DNA from: Candidatus Onthomorpha intestinigallinarum
Lineage (GTDB): Bacteria > Bacteroidota > Bacteroidia > Bacteroidales > P3
Length of the DNA stretch: 5,405 bases
NCBI GenBank assembly: GCA_019114015.1
Contig: DXGG01000198.1
Span: 1-5,405 of the forward strand
Direction: 5' to 3'
Position numbers and translations under genes: made by a program. Every line of letters begins with the position of its first letter. The first letter of the stretch is position 1. Shown in pieces: positions 5,349-5,405 of this stretch. The notes below the pieces were generated by a model that had not been told where the DNA came from, searched no databases, and was given only the letters and a program-made list of their open reading frames with translations.

Positions 5349-5405
5349 GTTCTTCACACTTTGTCTATTAAAAAAATATAAAACCACAAAATATCACGAG
5401 GGTAT
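5349..5405. other. AT-rich non-coding end, nothing identified
   Basis: After the duplicated tail ends at 5348 there is AT-rich sequence with A runs but no hairpin, no TAnnTTTG element on either strand with a matching upstream element, and no start codon that I can support. The terminator of the gene set, or a further gene, would lie beyond the window. Confidence 0.5.

Noticed and set aside
4587..5387. Long minus-strand open frame opposite copy 2, with a similar one at 3360-4028 opposite copy 1
   Set aside because: Both lie antisense to well-supported genes with domain matches. They resemble each other only because the sense genes are paralogues, and they lack known motifs or start signals.
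5360..5390. TTTG at 5360-5363 as a -33 element for a downstream gene
   Set aside because: No TAnnTTTG follows at 19-21 bp, and no gene start is visible before the window ends.

Overview
The window looks like a chromosomal piece from a member of the Bacteroidota, probably Bacteroidales. The reasons are two exact matches to the Bacteroides-type -7 promoter element (TAnnTTTG), one of them with a TTTG -33 element at 19 bp spacing; mostly A-rich leaders without Shine-Dalgarno sites; a lipoprotein whose lipid cysteine is followed by Ser and acidic residues, as in Bacteroidota surface lipoproteins; and secreted proteins with Gln at or near the likely signal cleavage site. All genes are on the + strand. 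I see no tRNA, rRNA, IS element, integrase or CRISPR array.

Left part (1-1909), housekeeping. It holds the 3' end of a fabG-type 3-oxoacyl-ACP reductase gene (fatty acid synthesis), then a complete gene for a PLP-dependent enzyme of the Cys/Met metabolism (trans-sulfuration / methionine gamma-lyase-like) family. A textbook intrinsic terminator, a perfect 30-bp palindrome followed by a T-rich run, closes the unit. Base composition here is close to 50% G+C (31/60 in the line 1021-1080).

Right part (1910-5405), accessory. The DNA turns clearly AT-rich (17/60 G+C in 2401-2460). A good Bacteroides-type promoter drives a three-gene set: a small Cys-rich lipoprotein (2050-2673), and two tandem paralogues of exactly 430 residues each (2676-3968 and 4041-5333). 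Each paralogue is a secreted protein with an unrecognised N-terminal domain of about 280 residues fused to a TlpA/thioredoxin-like domain with a CRPC active site. Lipoprotein and first paralogue are 2 nt apart; the second has its own strong Shine-Dalgarno site after a 72-nt spacer.

How they may work together: two predicted envelope thiol-disulfide proteins encoded directly after a lipoprotein with eight cysteines besides the lipid cysteine, two of the pairs in CxxC spacing, suggest a small envelope redox module in which the thioredoxin-like proteins act on disulfides of the lipoprotein or of a shared target. That link is inference from adjacency and cysteine content. The paralogues differ mainly in short blocks of the N-terminal domain while other blocks are identical at the DNA level, which points to tandem duplication with later diversification or gene conversion. 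The last 72 bases hold no gene I can support.
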